A DNA stretch of 64,000 nucleotides from Rhopalosiphum padi (GCF_020882245.1 NC_083599.1:59236748-59300747); one strand, 5' to 3'; shown: positions 40,870-52,620, counted from the stretch's first letter. Notes: generated by a model from the letters alone, not told the origin. Numbers and translations are program-made.

Positions 40870-41400
40870 AATAGAAACGTCTGCGTTCAATAGTATAAGA
40901 TGAGCAGGGCCGATGCATATGGCGCGGCGCTCGAACCGGAAACGATGGGTACACAGATAAAAATGAAAACGAAAAAAAATCATAACCGTCGTAGTCGTCA
41001 GTTGCCGTTTACAACAACAAATAATGTGTGTGTGCGAGTGCAAAAGATATTTAGAAGTGTGCGACGTACACAATATGGGTACATCGCGTGCAAGGAAGGG
41101 TGAATAAAGGACGTGTGCAGTGTGCACGCGCGTGAATTGGCCCGGAAAGTCGAATTATACATTATTATTATTTTATATGTTTATTTCCGGGAGATCGGCC
41201 CCGCCCGTGGGTGACGCGTAATTGGTTGTTTGGTTTGAGGTGCGTCTGAAAGGAGGCGGCGGACCGTGTTTATATTCTCGCGCGTTCGTCTATATTTCTA
41301 TAGTATTATGTGCAGTGTACGCGACCCAGCGAGCACGCCGAACCCTCGACACGCACGTGCTCACGAACAACCTCGTATAAATACCTATATAATATAAAAT
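40870..41400. promoter_or_regulatory. CpG-rich promoter-like block
   Basis: About 500 bp with raised GC and many CG dinucleotides (GGCGCGGCGCTCG near 40921, GCACGCGCGTGAATTG near 41122, GGCCCCGCCC near 41198, CTCGCGCGTTCG near 41276), ending with TATAAATA at 41377. In AT-rich insect genomes such blocks often mark a host gene promoter and 5' UTR. No convincing coding exon follows on either strand, and the open frames on both strands here look incidental. Confidence 0.4.
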
Positions 41401-42454
41401 ATACGTACAGGATGAACATAAACAAAAAAAAAATTGTTTCCAGCGTAAATTTTTTCTGTCGTTTCAGGACAGCTATATAAAATTATACTTAGTGAAATTA
41501 TACGTAAAACACTAGTTTGGCAATCATAATGTAAATATTATTTAATCATGATTCATGGTAAAATCACTTAAGTATCTAGGTATAGCTGTTTTGTACAAAA
41601 ATAATACATTTTAGAATTTTCTACTTACTTTTTTTCTCCCTCTGAATACATTATAAACGCAGTGACGTTCTGAGCAGAACTATATTTAAATAATATATTG
41701 AATTTACAAATTTACAATGTTGCACCAACACCCCTACGGATAAGGACATAACTCAATTTTTCCATTTTTTTTTTTTTTGATTATCTGATGACGGGTTTTT
41801 CTTAATTTTTTGACGAATTTAGTTATTATACTTTTGAAATTTCATTGAGGCCATTCGAAATTATTTTGCTCGGACCGTTCTATAAAGCTAGTCCAACCCT
41901 GGCTAGAATGGTAAACAATTTTAAATTTAAATTTAAACATGAATTAAAAATAAGTGGTTATAAAAAATGGGAATGCTCAAATAAAACATGCACTATATAT
42001 TATAGTAGGTATAGGTATATAAAATAAATTGCCGCAGTTTGTATAATGTATTTTATCGGTTTTTTCGAAGATTGTATAATGTTAAATTTTTTTTGCCGCA
42101 GTTTACCATCTCGTTATTTGTTTATACTAGCGCTTATTTAACTGGTTTCGCTTCTTATCAAAAAAATTGATATGACTAAAATTAAAAACTAATTTTAAAA
42201 TTAAAATGTAATAATACATTATTTTATGACATATATTAATAAAATTGAAATATAAAAAAAAAATTAATCATGAAATAAATATTATTTTACAATTTATAAA
42301 ATAAATACAAAAAATTAAAAATTGTAGGTACATTTTTTTTTATTTATTTAGACTATGTTATTAAATTAAATTTTAATAATATTTTCTAGTGTTGGATTGT
42401 GAGTCCAAATAAAAATAATTTATGTACTTAATATTTTCATATTTAATTATTTAT
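41401..42454. other. AT-rich spacer
   Basis: No gene recognised. GCCGCAGTTTGTATAATG (42031) and a similar segment TTGCCGCAGTTTACCATC (42091) are close direct repeats. Confidence 0.4.
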
Positions 42455-42829
42455 ATTATATTCAGTGCTTGTAATGCAGGGTTTGCATTGGCTATGGCCG
42501 CTCCCACATCCCCGCCGAGAGTACCCATAGCTGCGCTCTCACGGTTCCTTCTCGCTGCCGCATATCTTTCTGCTTTAGTAGCCCATAGTCTATGCTGCCG
42601 TTCTCCGTTATCGTTGTTGGACTTCTTCGCGTCTGGTAGACTTTCCCCTTTTTCTACCACCGTACTGCCCTATACCAATCTCTTGATATAGATAGCCTTG
42701 AGTGGGTTGAGGTCTACTGAACTTTCTTTGTGCTCTCTGAATTGCTCCTGATTGCTCAAAAATTGAAGTCTTACGACAACGCTCCTAGAGGGAATATTTC
42801 TATCCCCACATTCAGTGCTGTAGTCCTAA
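42451..42829 (-). pseudogene. GC-rich exon-like segment inside the hAT
   Basis: On the minus strand an acceptor ACTTTTTTTAG at 42829-42830 opens DYSTECGDRNIPSRSVVV and QFLSNQEQFREHKESS, meets a TAG near 42672, then continues GESLPDAKKSNNDNGERQ, HRLWATKAERYAAARRN and GTLGGDVGAAIANANPA to a stop beyond the element end. Codon usage is GC-rich and Ala/Arg-rich, unlike the rest of the element. Two of the three frames remain open over part of it, so the true frame is uncertain. It may be a captured host-gene exon or the ORF of another TE; no family was recognised. Confidence 0.4.
42455..42462. repeat. 8 bp target-site duplication, left copy
   Basis: ATTATATT, repeated exactly at 43482-43489 around the hAT at 42463-43481. 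Confidence 0.85.
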
Positions 42830-43481
42830 AAAAAGTAGAGGGTATATTATGAGTTATAATATTAAACATTTATACTATCATTAGGTATCGTGTCTTAAAC
42901 TCTTAAAGTAGGTAGCGAAAACACATAATCGTCTAACCGAATACTTTGGTGGAGGGTAAATAACACAACACACATACATTTATACAAAATTAAAATTAAA
43001 ACTAAACAATTTTTTTATTAAAGCATTTTACTAAAATATTTTATTGAAAAATATTCCATAAATGTTGTGGGGATCCCGATTTTGTTAAATTATTTCTTCT
43101 CAATCTTGATTGGTTGTCATCAGCTGATCGATGGTCTTCTAGCCACGGCCTTACGTACATTTCTGGGTTAAACACTTCAATAGGTGGTCCGTTACTTTTA
43201 ATAAACATTAAACTTGACACGTTTGAAATTAAAAGTGATGCCCTCAAATGTGTAATAATATTATTCATAAGGCTGAAACCTCTTTCGCACTCAGCTGTCG
43301 AACATGGTAATGATGCGCTAGTATTTAAAATGGGTATAAAATTATCTGGTATAATAATAATAATCTAATGGTTTTATTCTTTATATTATTTGGTGATGAT
43401 TTCACTACAATAGCTAGAGTATACGACCTTAATCAGAAGGTATACGGCGTATATCGCCGTATACCCTCCACTACAGCACTG
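42463..43481 (-). mobile_element. Non-autonomous hAT (1,019 bp) containing a GC-rich foreign-looking segment
   Basis: Ends CAGTGCTTGTAATGCAGGG (left) and CAGTGCTGTAGTGGAGGG (right, minus strand) match at about 16 of 19 positions, and perfect ATTATATT octamers flank it. The right end continues into a near-perfect hairpin, GGTATACGGCG-TATAT-CGCCGTATACC (43439-43465). Inside are the C-terminal hAT dimerisation domain (43041-43350, minus) and, at 42470-42830, a GC-rich segment unlike hAT sequence. The combination suggests a deletion derivative that picked up unrelated DNA. Confidence 0.85.
43041..43350 (-). pseudogene. hAT C-terminal dimerisation domain, KIAA1586-like
   Basis: From about 43340 downward the frame gives STAERGFSLMNNIITHLRAS, ISNVSSLMFIKSNGPPIEVF and YVRPWLEDHRSADDNQSR before a stop at 43041. 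SxAERGFSxMN and LMFIKSNGPP are hallmark sequences at the C-terminus of KIAA1586-like hAT transposases. The catalytic domain is absent from this element. Confidence 0.8.
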
Positions 43482-43489
43482 ATTATATT
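43482..43489. repeat. 8 bp target-site duplication, right copy
   Basis: ATTATATT, identical to 42455-42462. Confidence 0.85.
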
Positions 43490-43963
43490 ATATATTTAAT
43501 TATTAAAATCATGCTGTACCTAATTAATTAAATTATGTGAATCTCATTTTAATTAATGGCGGTGTATGGTTTTCTTCTATCTTATCCACAAATAAATATT
43601 TGTCCTCGTCTTCGTCATCAATTATTGATTACTGATTCGAACATGTTCTCCCTTGACAGTGTTTGCATATCACCGAATATAGAATTTCCGACAGCTGCAA
43701 TTGTGTTCACAAGTACAGGCATAACTAATTACTTTTAAAAGAGTATCCGGTGCTGGTAATTTTTTTTGTGAAAACTGGACTTAATTTACCGTTGTACTGT
43801 TTCCAGCCCCAATTCGTGGATTCATTTTATTTCCACGCCACAACTACCTATATTTGTAAATATATCGTGTATAAATCATAAATGTTTTTTTCTGCATAGA
43901 CTTATTGGTCGAGCTAATTGTACTTTTTTTTTGCTGGAAGCTGCGGTTTTTTTAATAACATCG
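43490..43963. other. AT-rich spacer
   Basis: No gene recognised. Confidence 0.4.
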
Positions 43964-44000
43964 CAGTAGCGGATCTAAAGCTCGTTTAAGGAGGGGGCGA
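43964..44000 (+). repeat. Orphan hAT-like end
   Basis: CAGTAGCGGATCTAAAGCTC, followed by a G-rich segment, resembles hAT termini of the CAGTGGCGGATC type. No partner end was found; the preceding octamer TAACATCG recurs at about 44625 but without an adjacent inverted end. Confidence 0.35.
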
Positions 44001-44032
44001 ATTTGTATCATAGATTGATAGATACTACACTC

Positions 44033-44148
44033 TGTTCAGCGAGGGAGCACGCCACGGCCGTTCTGCCTTTTCCAACCATACGTATATTCCCAATGTGCAT
44101 ATGTATGCGCAGAAACGGCGTACTCTCTCGCTGAACACAGTATAACAA
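44033..44148. mobile_element. ~115 bp foldback MITE
   Basis: Left arm ACTCTGTTCAGCGAGGGAGC (44029-44048) and right arm, reversed, ACTGTGTTCAGCGAGAGAGT (ending about 44143) are inverted repeats, followed inward by ACGCC and GCAGAA/TTCTGC matches. Flanking TA dinucleotides would suit a Tc1/mariner-derived MITE. It is GC-rich relative to its surroundings and has no coding capacity. Confidence 0.65.
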
Positions 44149-44823
44149 GAGCGTAACTAAAAACACATTTCCGGGGGTAAGGACTAAGGAGCTCCAAATT
44201 TGTTTTAATATACTTCACATTGACATTTAGGGATAAAAGTTTCTAACAACCACATTCTCAACAGTTTTCTGTATACATCTTTAAATGATTTGAAAAAATA
44301 ATTTTTAAACTATCTAAAAATAGAAAAAGCCTAAAAATAAATATTTTAATATAAACTCATCAGAAAATAATTTTAAGGACATTTAACTATGTTATTTAGT
44401 TTGTGTGCTATATAAAGAATATGTTCAATCTCCATTACCACTAGCCATACCGCTGGTGGTAATAGTACACCAGGCGCGGGCGTTTTGGCAAAACGCGAGC
44501 GGGTTGCTGATAGTTTTTTGGAGCTGCGGCGGTCAGATTGCACATTTCGGCCTGCAGGTCACATACAAGTAAAAATATCAAAACGAATATAAAATAAGGT
44601 AAAATTCACGTATACAAAATGGTAACATCGGTCGGGCGGATCGACCAGTAAAGTGGTGGTGACAATCGGTGTCGCCATAACTGTATCACGATTTATTATA
44701 TCGTTAATCGTGATTATGTGTTTTGTATTTTTCAAATTTTTAATTATTTATTAATATTCATTAAAATGTTTTAAATCTTAATACGATGGTCGATGGCCAG
44801 TCGAAGGGCTATAAAAAAAATGT
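44149..44823. other. Spacer with GC-rich leader
   Basis: GAGCGTAACTAAAAACACAT at about 44150 resembles another hAT end. A GC-rich tract at 44470-44555 (GGCGCGGGCGTTTTGG, GCTGCGGCGGTCAG) may be the 5' end of the MULE-like element that follows. Confidence 0.3.
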
Positions 44824-45289
44824 TTGCCTAAGGCAATCGACTATCGATTAATGGAAGATATAAGGTCAACGAAAATTGAAGGAGAAATTAAAAAAATTTA
44901 TCTGCTCGAAAAAAAAGATATACATAATATCCAAAGAGATTTTATTATAGCATACTCTACAAAGAGACATGCAAATGATTTTAATGAGTGTAAATATCTG
45001 GGTATAAGAGATGATGGATAAAGGAGACGAAAACCCTATTTTATATTATAAGGAACAGGGAAATGATAATCTCTCATGTTTTCCAAAGTTGATTTTTAAT
45101 AACGGAAGGAAGCATAATATTATAAAATTATTGAAAGTAATAAAGGGGGCAAGTGTTTATTACTTGACTATTTTAAATACAGAAAATTTAGAGTCAATAA
45201 TAGTGGAAATGGCGAATAATGGATTTGGTGGTGTTATATTAAAAATTGTACATCCCCGGTTACAACATGCAGTCAAATTAAGAATATAA
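44824..45289 (+). pseudogene. MULE-type transposase N-terminal fragment
   Basis: The open frame 44824-45018 has SKIEGEIKKIYLLEKKDIHN-like sequence (KIYLLEKKDIHNIQRDF) and STKRHANDFNECKYLG; a frameshift moves to NIWV-like sequence and MDKGDENPILYYKEQGN (45011 onward). This matches the N-terminal region before the MULE DDE domain in another group of aphid MULEs (LLxKKDxxNIxRDF, YSTKRHExD, NPILYYKxQG). The following FPKLIFNNGRKHNIIKLLKV to 45289 is not recognised. The catalytic domain does not follow here. Confidence 0.5.
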
Positions 45290-46077
45290 TAAAAACTAAT
45301 AACACACACAAACATGAGCAATGAAAATTCAAATTCAAGAGGTACGTAATGGATGTAAACGCAAGGCTTCTAATGACATTCATGAAAGACCACGAAAAAT
45401 AATACGGAAAGAGATGTCACCCATAGAGAATAATGAAGTAATAGGAAGCAATGACGTAAGCTTAATAAGGAAGTCGATATATAATTAACGTAGGAAACTT
45501 TTACCAACTTTACCGAAAAGTTTGGAAGACGCTCTAAACTTTGTATCAAATAGCGACATTTTAACTTACCAATATGAAAAAATGACCTTCGTGTATAAAT
45601 AAGATGAAATGAAAATTGTTACGTGTAAAAAAAATATTGAATTTTTATGTAATCATTGTGATGCATATTTGGCTGACTGTACTTTTACATACAAGCCAAA
45701 ATATTTTTATCAACTGTATACTATAACACGGATGGAGCAGAAATTATTAGTTTCCTTTAATACATTGTGTTTTACCCTCTAAAACTGAATCGTGTTACTT
45801 AAAAATGTGGGTCAATATTAAAATATATGTTCGAATTTTCGGAGTTAGGACAAGTTTTAAATATAAACATTATCCATCTCGATTTTGAAATAGCTGCCCA
45901 TACGGCTGTGAAGAAGTCATTTTCTGGATAACAGTTAAAGGCTGTAGATTCCACTTTGGTCAAGCTTTATTGTTTGTTATTCAGACTTCACGCATGTACA
46001 TATTCTAGTAATCCAGTCAACCGTTGTGTTGTGGTTCATGTTTAGTTCGACCTCACAAAACTTGATTGAAGTTTATT

Positions 46078-46085
46078 CCTTACTC
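46078..46085. repeat. 8 bp target-site duplication, left copy
   Basis: CCTTACTC, repeated exactly at 47522-47529. Confidence 0.9.
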
Positions 46086-47521
46086 CAGGGACGTAGCCAG
46101 GATTTTATTTGGGGGGGGGGGGGGGGGGGTCAAGTCAAGTAAAAAAAAATAATAATAGAAAGAAATAATATCCATTCTTATTAATTAATTAAGTAAACTC
46201 ATGGCCTACAGAATGCTATATATTATGTATGTATTATAATAAATAAAAATATTGTATAAATAAAAAAAAATGTAGGTATACCTAAAATATAACATAATAT
46301 ATGTAATAAAATTATAATTTTCTTTTTGATTTTGCTATTATATTCAGCACGTATTTTGCTGAAACTGATATTTCCCAATGAACGGATAAAAGAGTTAGCC
46401 CTATTAAACGGTCATTTCCAATTTGGTTTCGAAGTAGTGTTTTTACTCTTTTTAAAGTTGAAAATGATCGTTCAACTTCAGTTGTAGATACTGGGAGGGT
46501 AGCCAAAACTCGTAACAAATGGTTTATATTTGGGTAAAAAGTCGAATCACACGACTCTAAAATAGCCATAATATCTGTAGGGGTTTCTTCATTATTTTTC
46601 CACTTTTCACACCAAAGTAAATACTCACTTGCTATATTTTTTTCACTAATTTTATCTTCAAAATAAATGGTGAGATTTTTTAGTTTTTCGACGTTTTTTT
46701 CTAAAGCGAATTTTGGTAACAATATTTCTATTGACGATAAAATGTCATTATTCTGTTCAAACCTATTTTCGAGATGTAAAATAAAACCATCTAAACACGG
46801 TAAAAATACAGATATTTTATAATACTCTTCTGGTGAATTACATGAATAATTATCCCTATAATTTCAGTAACAAAATACATTTTAGATAATTTACTAGCCT
46901 CTTGAAAGATTTGTGTAAACGATTCATTTGAATTTTGTCTCATATGTTTCAGCCTCTTTATAATATGTTTAGCATAATCAACAGCAGATGAAAGATCACG
47001 TTTAGGGCTTTGCAAATAATGTGACAATGGTAGAGTGAAACTTAAAAGATTTTCACAGACAAGTAATGAAATTATGAAACAACTTTTTTCTACAGCTGCC
47101 AAAAGTGAACAAGCCTTTGCTGAAATTGCACGATCTGTTTCTTGAATATTTTGCAGACTAACTATAATTGGTTCAAAAAGCTCTACAAAAACATTTACTG
47201 CTTCGTGTCGTTCAATAAAACGTGATTCACATAATCCAAGTAAACGTGTTTTTTTGGTTTCTGGAATAAGTTCTAAAGTGGAATTTTTAAGAGTTTATCC
47301 GGCTAAAGAAATATTCCTGAATAAATTAATAATATCTTTCATCACACCAAGGCGATTTCAGTATCATTTTGTAATTTTTTCCATAACATATTATTAATTA
47401 TTAGGTTTACGAGCACAAAAAAAACATCATTGTAAAACATTCTAAAAAAAATTTCGTCAATGACATTTTGGGGGAAGGGGGGGAGGTCCGGACCCAATGG
47501 ACCCCCCTGGCTACGTCCCTG
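46086..47521 (-). mobile_element. ZMYM1-type hAT element (1,436 bp)
   Basis: Ends CAGGGACGTAGCCAGG at 46086 and, inverted, ending 47521; perfect CCTTACTC duplications flank it. The left end carries a run of nineteen Gs (46111-46129) and the right end a shorter C/G-rich run. The transposase lies on the minus strand and lacks its N-terminal half, so the element is a deletion derivative. Good duplications and ends suggest a fairly recent insertion. Confidence 0.93.
46312..47300 (-). pseudogene. ZMYM1-like hAT transposase, C-terminal half
   Basis: Reading downward: from about 47300 stretches of hAT sequence (ETKKTRLLGLCESRFIERH-like, with RFIERHEAV, then FVELFEPIIVSLQNIQETDR); frame 47102-46791 gives AAVEKSCFIISLLVCENLLS, FTLPLSHYLQSPKRDLSSAV and KRLKHMRQNSNESFTQIFQE. 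After a frameshift the frame 46722-46312 reads LPKFALEKNVEKLKNLTIYF, NHLLRVLATLPVSTTEVERS with FSTLKRVKTLLRN and LIGLTLLSVHWEISV, the hAT dimerisation domain. This is the C-terminal half of a ZMYM1-type transposase; the catalytic N-terminal part is missing. Confidence 0.82.
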
Positions 47522-47529
47522 CCTTACTC
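47522..47529. repeat. 8 bp target-site duplication, right copy
   Basis: CCTTACTC, identical to 46078-46085. Confidence 0.9.
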
Positions 47530-47570
47530 CAAAAATAGATGAACTATTGTTTTGTAGTCAAGACTTGAGA

Positions 47571-50500
47571 CGAGAATCAGCCAGAAAATTATCCGCACGC
47601 AATGGACATTATTCCATATTGCTGACAATCATGTTTCGAACAACACCAATGATCTTGTTTGTCAGTGAGTTGCAAAACCATATCATGTTGATTTTTACAA
47701 AATCTCGGATACTAATTTATAATAAATCCACTTGTATTTGCATATTATTTGATAGCCATTATACCGTTTTTAACAATTGACATATTTTATTTCTCTAACC
47801 TCTTGGCTCTTATTATAATAATGTCATTCAATTTTAATCAATATTACATTAGTACCTGATAGGCTTTTATTTATGTTAAAGAATTTGTCTTTGCGGCATA
47901 GAGGATAGGCAACACAATGTGACTCAATGTAACACTTGTATTTGCATCAATTTTTATATAATTAAAACGTACCGTATAATGTCGTTTAGGAATATATACT
48001 TACTGGATTGTTATGATACCGTAAAATGTCGTATGATAAAATAAATTTTGAAAAACAAACGTCAAATAACAAAAAAAATATGCAAAATCAAAATTAAAGA
48101 ATTGCAATTTGTAATGTAACAATGTAATAATAATATAATAATAATTACAATAATTATTTATTCAGTACTTAAATATGTTTATACTAGATCCGTCTAACAC
48201 CTATTTTTAACACTCGTTGAGGCATATTAATAGTATTATCAATTATTATTACAATCATTTTTAGAACCATTTTGATTAGGCCAATCAAGAAAATTATGCA
48301 TATCCTCTGGTTCACTCTCAAAAATATGTTATTCAGTACTTAAATAGTTAAATATAATTAACTACATTACTTTTTTGATGAAACTGAAAATATTAATTTT
48401 GGTAAGCTTATTACAGGGCTACTCGCCTGTAACTCGTTTCTAAAATAACATTTTATTAATATCACTTAAAAACTTAGTATATAATATTTAATAATAATAA
48501 TAAATATTATAAACAGTATAAACAATAATGCTTTCATTTTAAATTATTAATGTAAATTCTTTTTTTTCTATGGTTTTTTACTTCTGAGGTTGTTTTATTT
48601 TTTTTTTAGTTGATTTTTCATAAAACAATAATTATATCTTATTGCAAAGTTAGGCGTAATGCCGTATTATATACTTATCAAAATATATTAGACTAATATC
48701 TAAGATGTATTTTAACCTCAATTGTTCCATACAAAGTATTGAATAAAGCAGCGCCAGAAAAAATATAAAAGTGTTCTTATCACGTTACTAAATCTAAAGA
48801 GTCCATTCTCAATCATATTTTTAATATTAAAATATTTGATTTTGATTTTTATACGCATGTACATAGATAATAATATAATATAGTACATATGTCATTGAAA
48901 ATTTTTTGTGAGCAAGTGTATAATATTATACTTGGCTCTGATAAGTAACTAATAATATTAAAATACACTATACATTGCTATTATAATTAAGCGTAACTTA
49001 ACATGGAGTAGGTATCAATATTATTGGGGTTAACTTTCAAGTATCAATTATTCTTTCGTGCAAATTGTCGATGTTGAAATATTTCAATCAAATTGTATTA
49101 ATATAAACATCATAAGTAGGTACCTAACCTATATTTTATAAATTTCTTAATAGATATGTGGGTACTATGGGTACCTATACTAGTAGTTATATAAAACAAA
49201 AAGCTTTATTTCAAAATACGAGTTTAATTTACAATAATATATATTGTGCAGTTAATTACCTATTTAATACTAATGATTAGTAATTAACATTAATAAATAA
49301 AAGATTAGTCACGTTGCATCGTATTATTAATTATACACCTAGGTGACGCAGGTGTATAATTTTTTTAAATTCTTCAGCAGATAATTCAGTGTTTATGAAA
49401 ATGTTAGATGTACCTAACTTGTAAGTTAGAAAAATAAATTTGAATATGTTGAAAATGTATTCAATATTCATAATAATATAATATAAAGAAAAATATAATC
49501 CTGTAGATTATTTGTGTACCTACATTATAGTAAATAGTATAAATATTATTTATTATAATAGGTACATTGAATATTGAATATTGTATAACAAAATTACATC
49601 TAAACATGCCAGTTATGTGTTATATAGCCTTATGAATTGTCTAAGTTTGTAACTTTTACACTTTTGCATATGCTATCATTAAGTACAATAAGTATTGGTT
49701 TATAGGTACCTACTTGAAAATTAGTTATTGCGATATTTTTAAAAAGACGAATATCAATGAAGTATTTAACTTTATTACTTTACTAATAGATATTTCACTG
49801 TACATGGAGTAGTTTAAATTATTTAATATACTATATAGTAAAATAAATAACTATTATTACTCGTATTATATATTACCTATCTTTAATCTATATATCTACA
49901 TTCTATACCATAGACAAACAATAATAATAATATTTGGTTGGTACATATTTATGAATAAAATAATATTTTGTAATGCATAATGCATTGCCGCATTGATACG
50001 AGTTTATCAGCATTAATCAGTTATAAACAAAGAAAACACAACCATGTAGGTATTTGTCTTTTTACGCTGTCAATACGATTTAATGATATCATACAATAAC
50101 CATAAAAAAAAGTAATTAGTTTTTATTGTTTTTTGTTAACAAAAATAATTTTTTTATTAATAATAAATTAGTAACAGCATTATACGGTGTTATGGCTCCG
50201 TTAAATCACCCGTTAGATAAAAAAAATTACTTACATTTATTATTATTTTTGTAATATGTTTTTATGAAAGGTGCATTGACATTGTGTAATCCATGAGTGA
50301 AAATAGAAAGTTGCGATATTATATTCTCCGCTACGCCAACATTATATCATAGTACCTACTACATATACAATTATATACATAGGTAATAATAATTATATTA
50401 CGATAATATAACCAGCACAGTTAAATATTAAAAAAAGTATTATTAAGTATTTTGTTTTACTATTTATGATACAATGGATTGGAGTATTGAATCAATTTTT

Positions 50501-50599
50501 ATGAATTTTTGAATTTGAAAATATTATTGCGTGTATAAAATATAATAATAGGTATATAAAATGTAATATGTTCATACGAATAATATATTGTTTTTGAAC
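47571..50599. other. Long AT-rich non-coding stretch
   Basis: No recognisable gene, RNA or TE protein. Composition and lack of open frames suit intergenic or intronic DNA. Small direct repeats occur, for example ACCGTATAATGTCG (about 47970) and ACCGTAAAATGTCG (about 48020), and TTATTCAGTACTTAAATA near 48160 and 48331. Confidence 0.45.
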
Positions 50600-51360
50600 T
50601 AAAAAAAAATAACGAATATCGTTATTCATAGTTTAAATTTATAATTTCGTCTACATTCGACCTTATGAGAAACTTTCAAGCTTCAGCTATAAAAATTGCA
50701 TACTCTATACATTTCCAATTACAAAACAATTTGCAAATTTCTCGATTAAAATAAATTTTGTAAGAATTTTAACTTTAAATTATTATAGAAATAAATTATT
50801 CAAAAACTTTTTAATAATATTTAAATATTTTAAGTTGCTATGAAAACAACTTATGTAGAGTAGAATCTTGTATTACATTTTCAAGCTTTTTTTTTTTCTT
50901 AATCAAGAACATTTTAACGTGATTTTTAGAAATAAAACTGAAAAAAAATATGAAAATATCAAATGTATAACTCAACATTCACATTTAGTGAAAATTTTAA
51001 GTAACTATGAATATTTGTTTTTTAATTAAAACAAAATATCAAAAACTATTTGAGAAAAAATAGTTATTTTATAGTTAATATGTTATTTTGTAAAAATGTA
51101 TAGCTCAAACGCTCGTCAAAAAATTATTTGAGTGGTAGAAATTTTTTTTTACATATAGATTAAAAACCTTATAAAGAACCTTGTATTAAACATTCAAATT
51201 TTAGGTATCAGAAGACATTTTTTTTATGTATTTATGTCAAAATTATAAATTTGAATACTTTATTAAAAATTATAGTTACAACATTTTTTTAAAAAAAATA
51301 ATAAAATTTAATAAACTTATGAACAATTTATAAAGTAGGTATATTATATTAAATTTTCAA
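50600..51360. repeat. Diverged dispersed AT-rich repeat
   Basis: Phrases such as TGAGAAACTTTCAAGCTTC, AGAATCTTGTATTACATTTT and ATGTATAGCTCAAACGCTCG recall a dispersed non-coding repeat that I associate with aphid genomes. A second related block is at 52190-52620. The association is from memory. Confidence 0.35.
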
Positions 51361-52189
51361 GCATTTTAAGGGGCTTGTACCTGTTGCCCACACATATTAT
51401 AATATACATGATTATAATACGTAAATAATACCAATCCATAAAATAAGGGAGGTAAATATGTAAATAATAATATTTATAGTAGAAAGATAAATACAATAAT
51501 TATAAGCGGTATATACTGCATTTTGTCAAAAAAGTAAAATAATATAAAATTATGAAAAAAAATTGATATTTGCAATTATAAATATAAAGATATGTATAGG
51601 TATTGTATTTTTTAACATAAAATTAAATTTTTACGCGTACCGATTTTAAAAATACCTTTTCATCTTCACTTATAAATAGCTGAAATACATGACTTTAATG
51701 TACACTGTTATATAACACCTGCTTGTGTAAAGCTATCTTTATAAAAAGTGTAATTATTTAAAACTAATAAATTTTGGCTATTTCACTATACAGTATACAC
51801 TCATTTTCCATGATGTCAGAGATTTTCGTCTACTAAAATGTACCCAACAAAGTATACATATAATAATTTCTAACAACCCTAACACTACTAATAAATATAA
51901 AATAAAATATGATATAATAACATGCGATAAAGCCTCGTCTATCGTCTATTGGCTATCTACTGAAATAAGTCTAAAATTACGCATTCTGGTAAAATTCTCT
52001 CTTTTTATCAGGTGAGCTATTATTATTAATACAATTTTTATTATTTTTATAGACTATGATTATTATTTACATATTTACTTCCCTTATTTAACGGGTTTGT
52101 ATATAATAATATGTGAGGGCAGGCACATTCAGTTGAGGGCAACTGGTCAACATCCATTTTAAGGTATAATTTTTTTACCTACATTTACA
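51361..52189. other. AT-rich spacer
   Basis: No gene. GGGCTTGTACCTGTTGCCCA at about 51371 and GAGGGCAACTGGTCAACATC at about 52136 are loosely complementary and could mark the two sides of an old insertion. Confidence 0.3.
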
Positions 52190-52620
52190 AAAAAAATTAA
52201 AAATTTTATAAATAGCTCAAAAAGAGTATAAATATTATGAAAATTATATTATAAACTATTGATGAAAATTTCAAGTTATTCTGGTTATTTGTTTTCAAGT
52301 TAAACAAAAAATAAAATAAAATTGATTTTGACAAAAACTGCAGTATCTATTTGAGTAAAACACTTTGTTTTTCTTCATTTTTTTTTTTTATAAATTTCTG
52401 GGATTTTTACCTTTTTAAAGTACAAACTAAATCCAATTTGCTATCGAAAACTATTTTTCAAATTTTAAATTTTGATATCTAAGATTCGAAAATTTAACGC
52501 GAGATTTATCATAATTTTCTTCTTACAAGAAGTCTAATATAAAACTATATACATTATATTTTATGAGTGTTTTAATTTAAAATCTTAACGAATTTCAAAA
52601 TCGTGAATTACTTAGTAGAC
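52190..52620. repeat. Diverged dispersed AT-rich repeat, second block
   Basis: Contains TTATAAATAGCTCAAAAAGA, ATGAAAATTTCAAGTTATTC and ACTGCAGTATCTATTTGAG, the same style of repeat as 50600-51360 but a different portion. Confidence 0.35.

Larger units (their letters stand above)
45310..47570 (+). pseudogene. MULE transposase (second type), decayed, split by a hAT
   Basis: Successive short frames read KRKASNDIHERPRKIIRKEM, EVIGSNDVSLIRKSIYN, RRKLLPTLPKSLEDALNFVS (45350-45560), KNIEFLCNHCDAYLADCTFT with YKPKYFYQLYT (45630-45725, first catalytic Asp), MWVNIKTYVRIFG and VKGCRFHFGQALL (45925-45970, the C/H block). Stops and indels are frequent. The hAT at 46086-47521 interrupts it: AAGTTTATTCCTTACTC before and CCTTACTCCAAAAATAG after are the two copies of the target. 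Sequence after 47530 (KIDELLFCSQDLRR) is less clearly related. Confidence 0.6.

Noticed and set aside
40864..41127. Overlapping open frames on both strands in the CpG-rich block
   Set aside because: Both are short, share the same bases and show no family features; more likely promoter or UTR.
43956..44632. TAACATCG repeated at 43956 and about 44625 as a hAT target duplication
   Set aside because: The right side lacks an inverted terminus matching CAGTAGCGG, so the octamer match is probably chance.
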